DNA of 64,000 nt from an uncultured Clostridia bacterium (GTDB lineage: Bacteria; Bacillota; Clostridia; TANB77; CAG-508). Below the pieces are notes generated by a model. The model was not told where the DNA came from. It saw only the letters and a list, made by a program, of their open reading frames with translations, and searched no databases. The stretch spans positions 1-64,000 of the forward strand of contig CAOTKV010000003.1 of the NCBI GenBank assembly GCA_948530865.1, given 5' to 3'. A program made the translations under genes and the position numbers. Below, in pieces: positions 63,204 to 64,000 of this stretch; the stretch's first letter is position 1; each line of letters opens with the position of its first letter.

Positions 63204-64000
63204 CTAATATTCTCCTTTATTATTTTCTTCTAGTTTTGGACATTCAGGAATAATATTTGCATGTAATAAAGGTATTGTTACAAAGAAAATCATTCCTAAA
63301 CAATCTGAACCACCTATTGAAAATCTACCTAAAGATTCAGAAAACATGTATATAAAATATGCTACATACATACAAACATATATTATTTTATATTTCTTAT
63401 CTAGTTTTTTTGATTTTATCATTTTTACTAATACAAAAATATATATTGATATAAAATACAAAACTTCTATAATTCCACCTGATACAAAAAATTCAATATA
63501 AGTATTATGAAATTGAGTAACCTTCATATTAGCATTTTGTATAGCCTCTACACCTTTAAATCTTCCAGCTCCAAACAATACTGTTCCTGTATTTTCATTT
63601 GCAACATCTAATGCTACATTCCATATTTTAGTTCTTCCTGTTAATGTTTTTATTGAATCAACTCTTAATAATTTATTTAGTAACAATTCAGGGTTTATTC
63701 TATAAAGTGCAAATATTCCGATTGCGCCCAATACAGCTAATATAGCAATTATAACTATTTTTTGTGATATTTTCATTCTGTCATTAAATAGTAAATACAA
63801 TCCTAAAAATAATATTGTAACAATTAATCCTGTTCTTGAAGCTGATAGTACCATATTAAATAAAAATATTAGTATACAAGCACAATATAATATTTTAAAT
63901 ATCATTTTTTTATTTCTAACTAACAAAATAATGCATGATATTATACATGGAAATAAAAAATAAGCAAATTGATTTTTTTGAGCAAAAAAGCTTTTTGGTG
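63204..64000 (-). CDS. O-antigen ligase/polymerase-like membrane protein (5' end outside the window)
   Basis: The C-terminal portion of a Wzy_C/WaaL-type protein. The open frame continues upstream of a TTG at 63926 to the window edge, reading PKSFFAQKNQFAYFLFPCII, a segment typical of the region before the central helices of this family. Downstream, SASRTGLIVTILFLGLYLLF and the large loop GRTKIWNVALDVANENTGTVLFGAGRFKGVEA...QFHNTYIEFFVSGG carry the Arg and His expected at the active site. Such enzymes polymerise or ligate undecaprenyl-diphosphate-linked glycans outside the membrane. Its presence suggests a second, Wzx/Wzy-type pathway alongside the ABC exporter. Confidence 0.85.
   Translation of the reverse strand, partial: PKSFFAQKNQFAYFLFPCIISCIILLVRNKKMIFKILYCACILIFLFNMVLSASRTGLIVTILFLGLYLLFNDRMKISQKIVIIAILAVLGAIGIFALYRINPELLLNKLLRVDSIKTLTGRTKIWNVALDVANENTGTVLFGAGRFKGVEAIQNANMKVTQFHNTYIEFFVSGGIIEVLYFISIYIFVLVKMIKSKKLDKKYKIIYVCMYVAYFIYMFSESLGRFSIGGSDCLGMIFFVTIPLLHANIIPECPKLEENNKGEY

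Overview
The window is very AT-rich, densely packed and looks like a chromosomal segment of a low-GC Gram-positive anaerobe of the Clostridia, probably uncultured or gut-associated. This rests on a class B sortase with a matching wall-anchor signal, a PASTA-type Ser/Thr kinase with its PP2C phosphatase, a phosphotransacetylase/acetate kinase pathway, strong AGGAGG-type ribosome binding sites and consensus sigma-A promoters with 16-17 nt spacers. No rRNA, tRNA, CRISPR array, transposase or phage gene was seen. No gene-free stretch exceeds about 205 bases.

Region 1 (1-6.9 kb, minus strand) is a surface-protein locus. It holds a BspA-like leucine-rich-repeat protein whose frame stops inside a repeat, a class B sortase, a 1037-residue cohesin/nine-Ig-domain wall protein ending in an SPHTG sorting signal, and a related cohesin/Ig/TM gene broken by a one-base frameshift. 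A small Xre-type regulator (6.94-7.18 kb) diverges from it across operator-like repeats.

Region 2 (7.2-17.4 kb) carries two acetate kinase paralogues, one alone and one in a pta-orf-ackA operon. Between them lie four membrane or membrane-anchored proteins related to those in the glycan cluster. Region 3 (17.5-26.8 kb) holds a plus-strand two-gene operon of unknown function, then nth, a bactofilin-like membrane protein, rpe, prkC, prpC and rlmN. The usual rsgA between prkC and rpe is absent. A solitary hypothetical gene follows.

Region 4 (26.8-59.85 kb) is a 33-kb run of 22 minus-strand genes for a cell-surface glycan. It starts from a clear promoter just upstream of an acyltransferase at 59.85 kb. 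It includes a Wzm/Wzt-type ABC exporter whose ATPase has a C-terminal extension, a methyltransferase-kinase-coiled-coil protein with WbdD-like architecture, a catalytically degenerate MBL-fold protein, two GT2-GT4 fusions, three tandem two-domain GT2 paralogues (one frameshifted), four further single-domain GT2 enzymes, a complete GtrA/GtrII/GtrB-like set, a Wzx-type flippase and several large GT-C-like membrane proteins. The simplest reading is a cytoplasmically polymerised, ABC-exported glycan that is decorated outside by polyprenyl-phosphate-dependent GT-C enzymes and acylated.

Region 5 (60.0-64.0 kb) has a small orphan plus-strand gene, then galE, a membrane protein that appears split into two frames, and the end of an O-antigen ligase/polymerase-like gene that runs off the window.

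Four reading frames look interrupted or split (near 54, 6316, 41310 and 62154). A 28-base repeat occurs exactly at the stop codons of two unrelated genes 32 kb apart.
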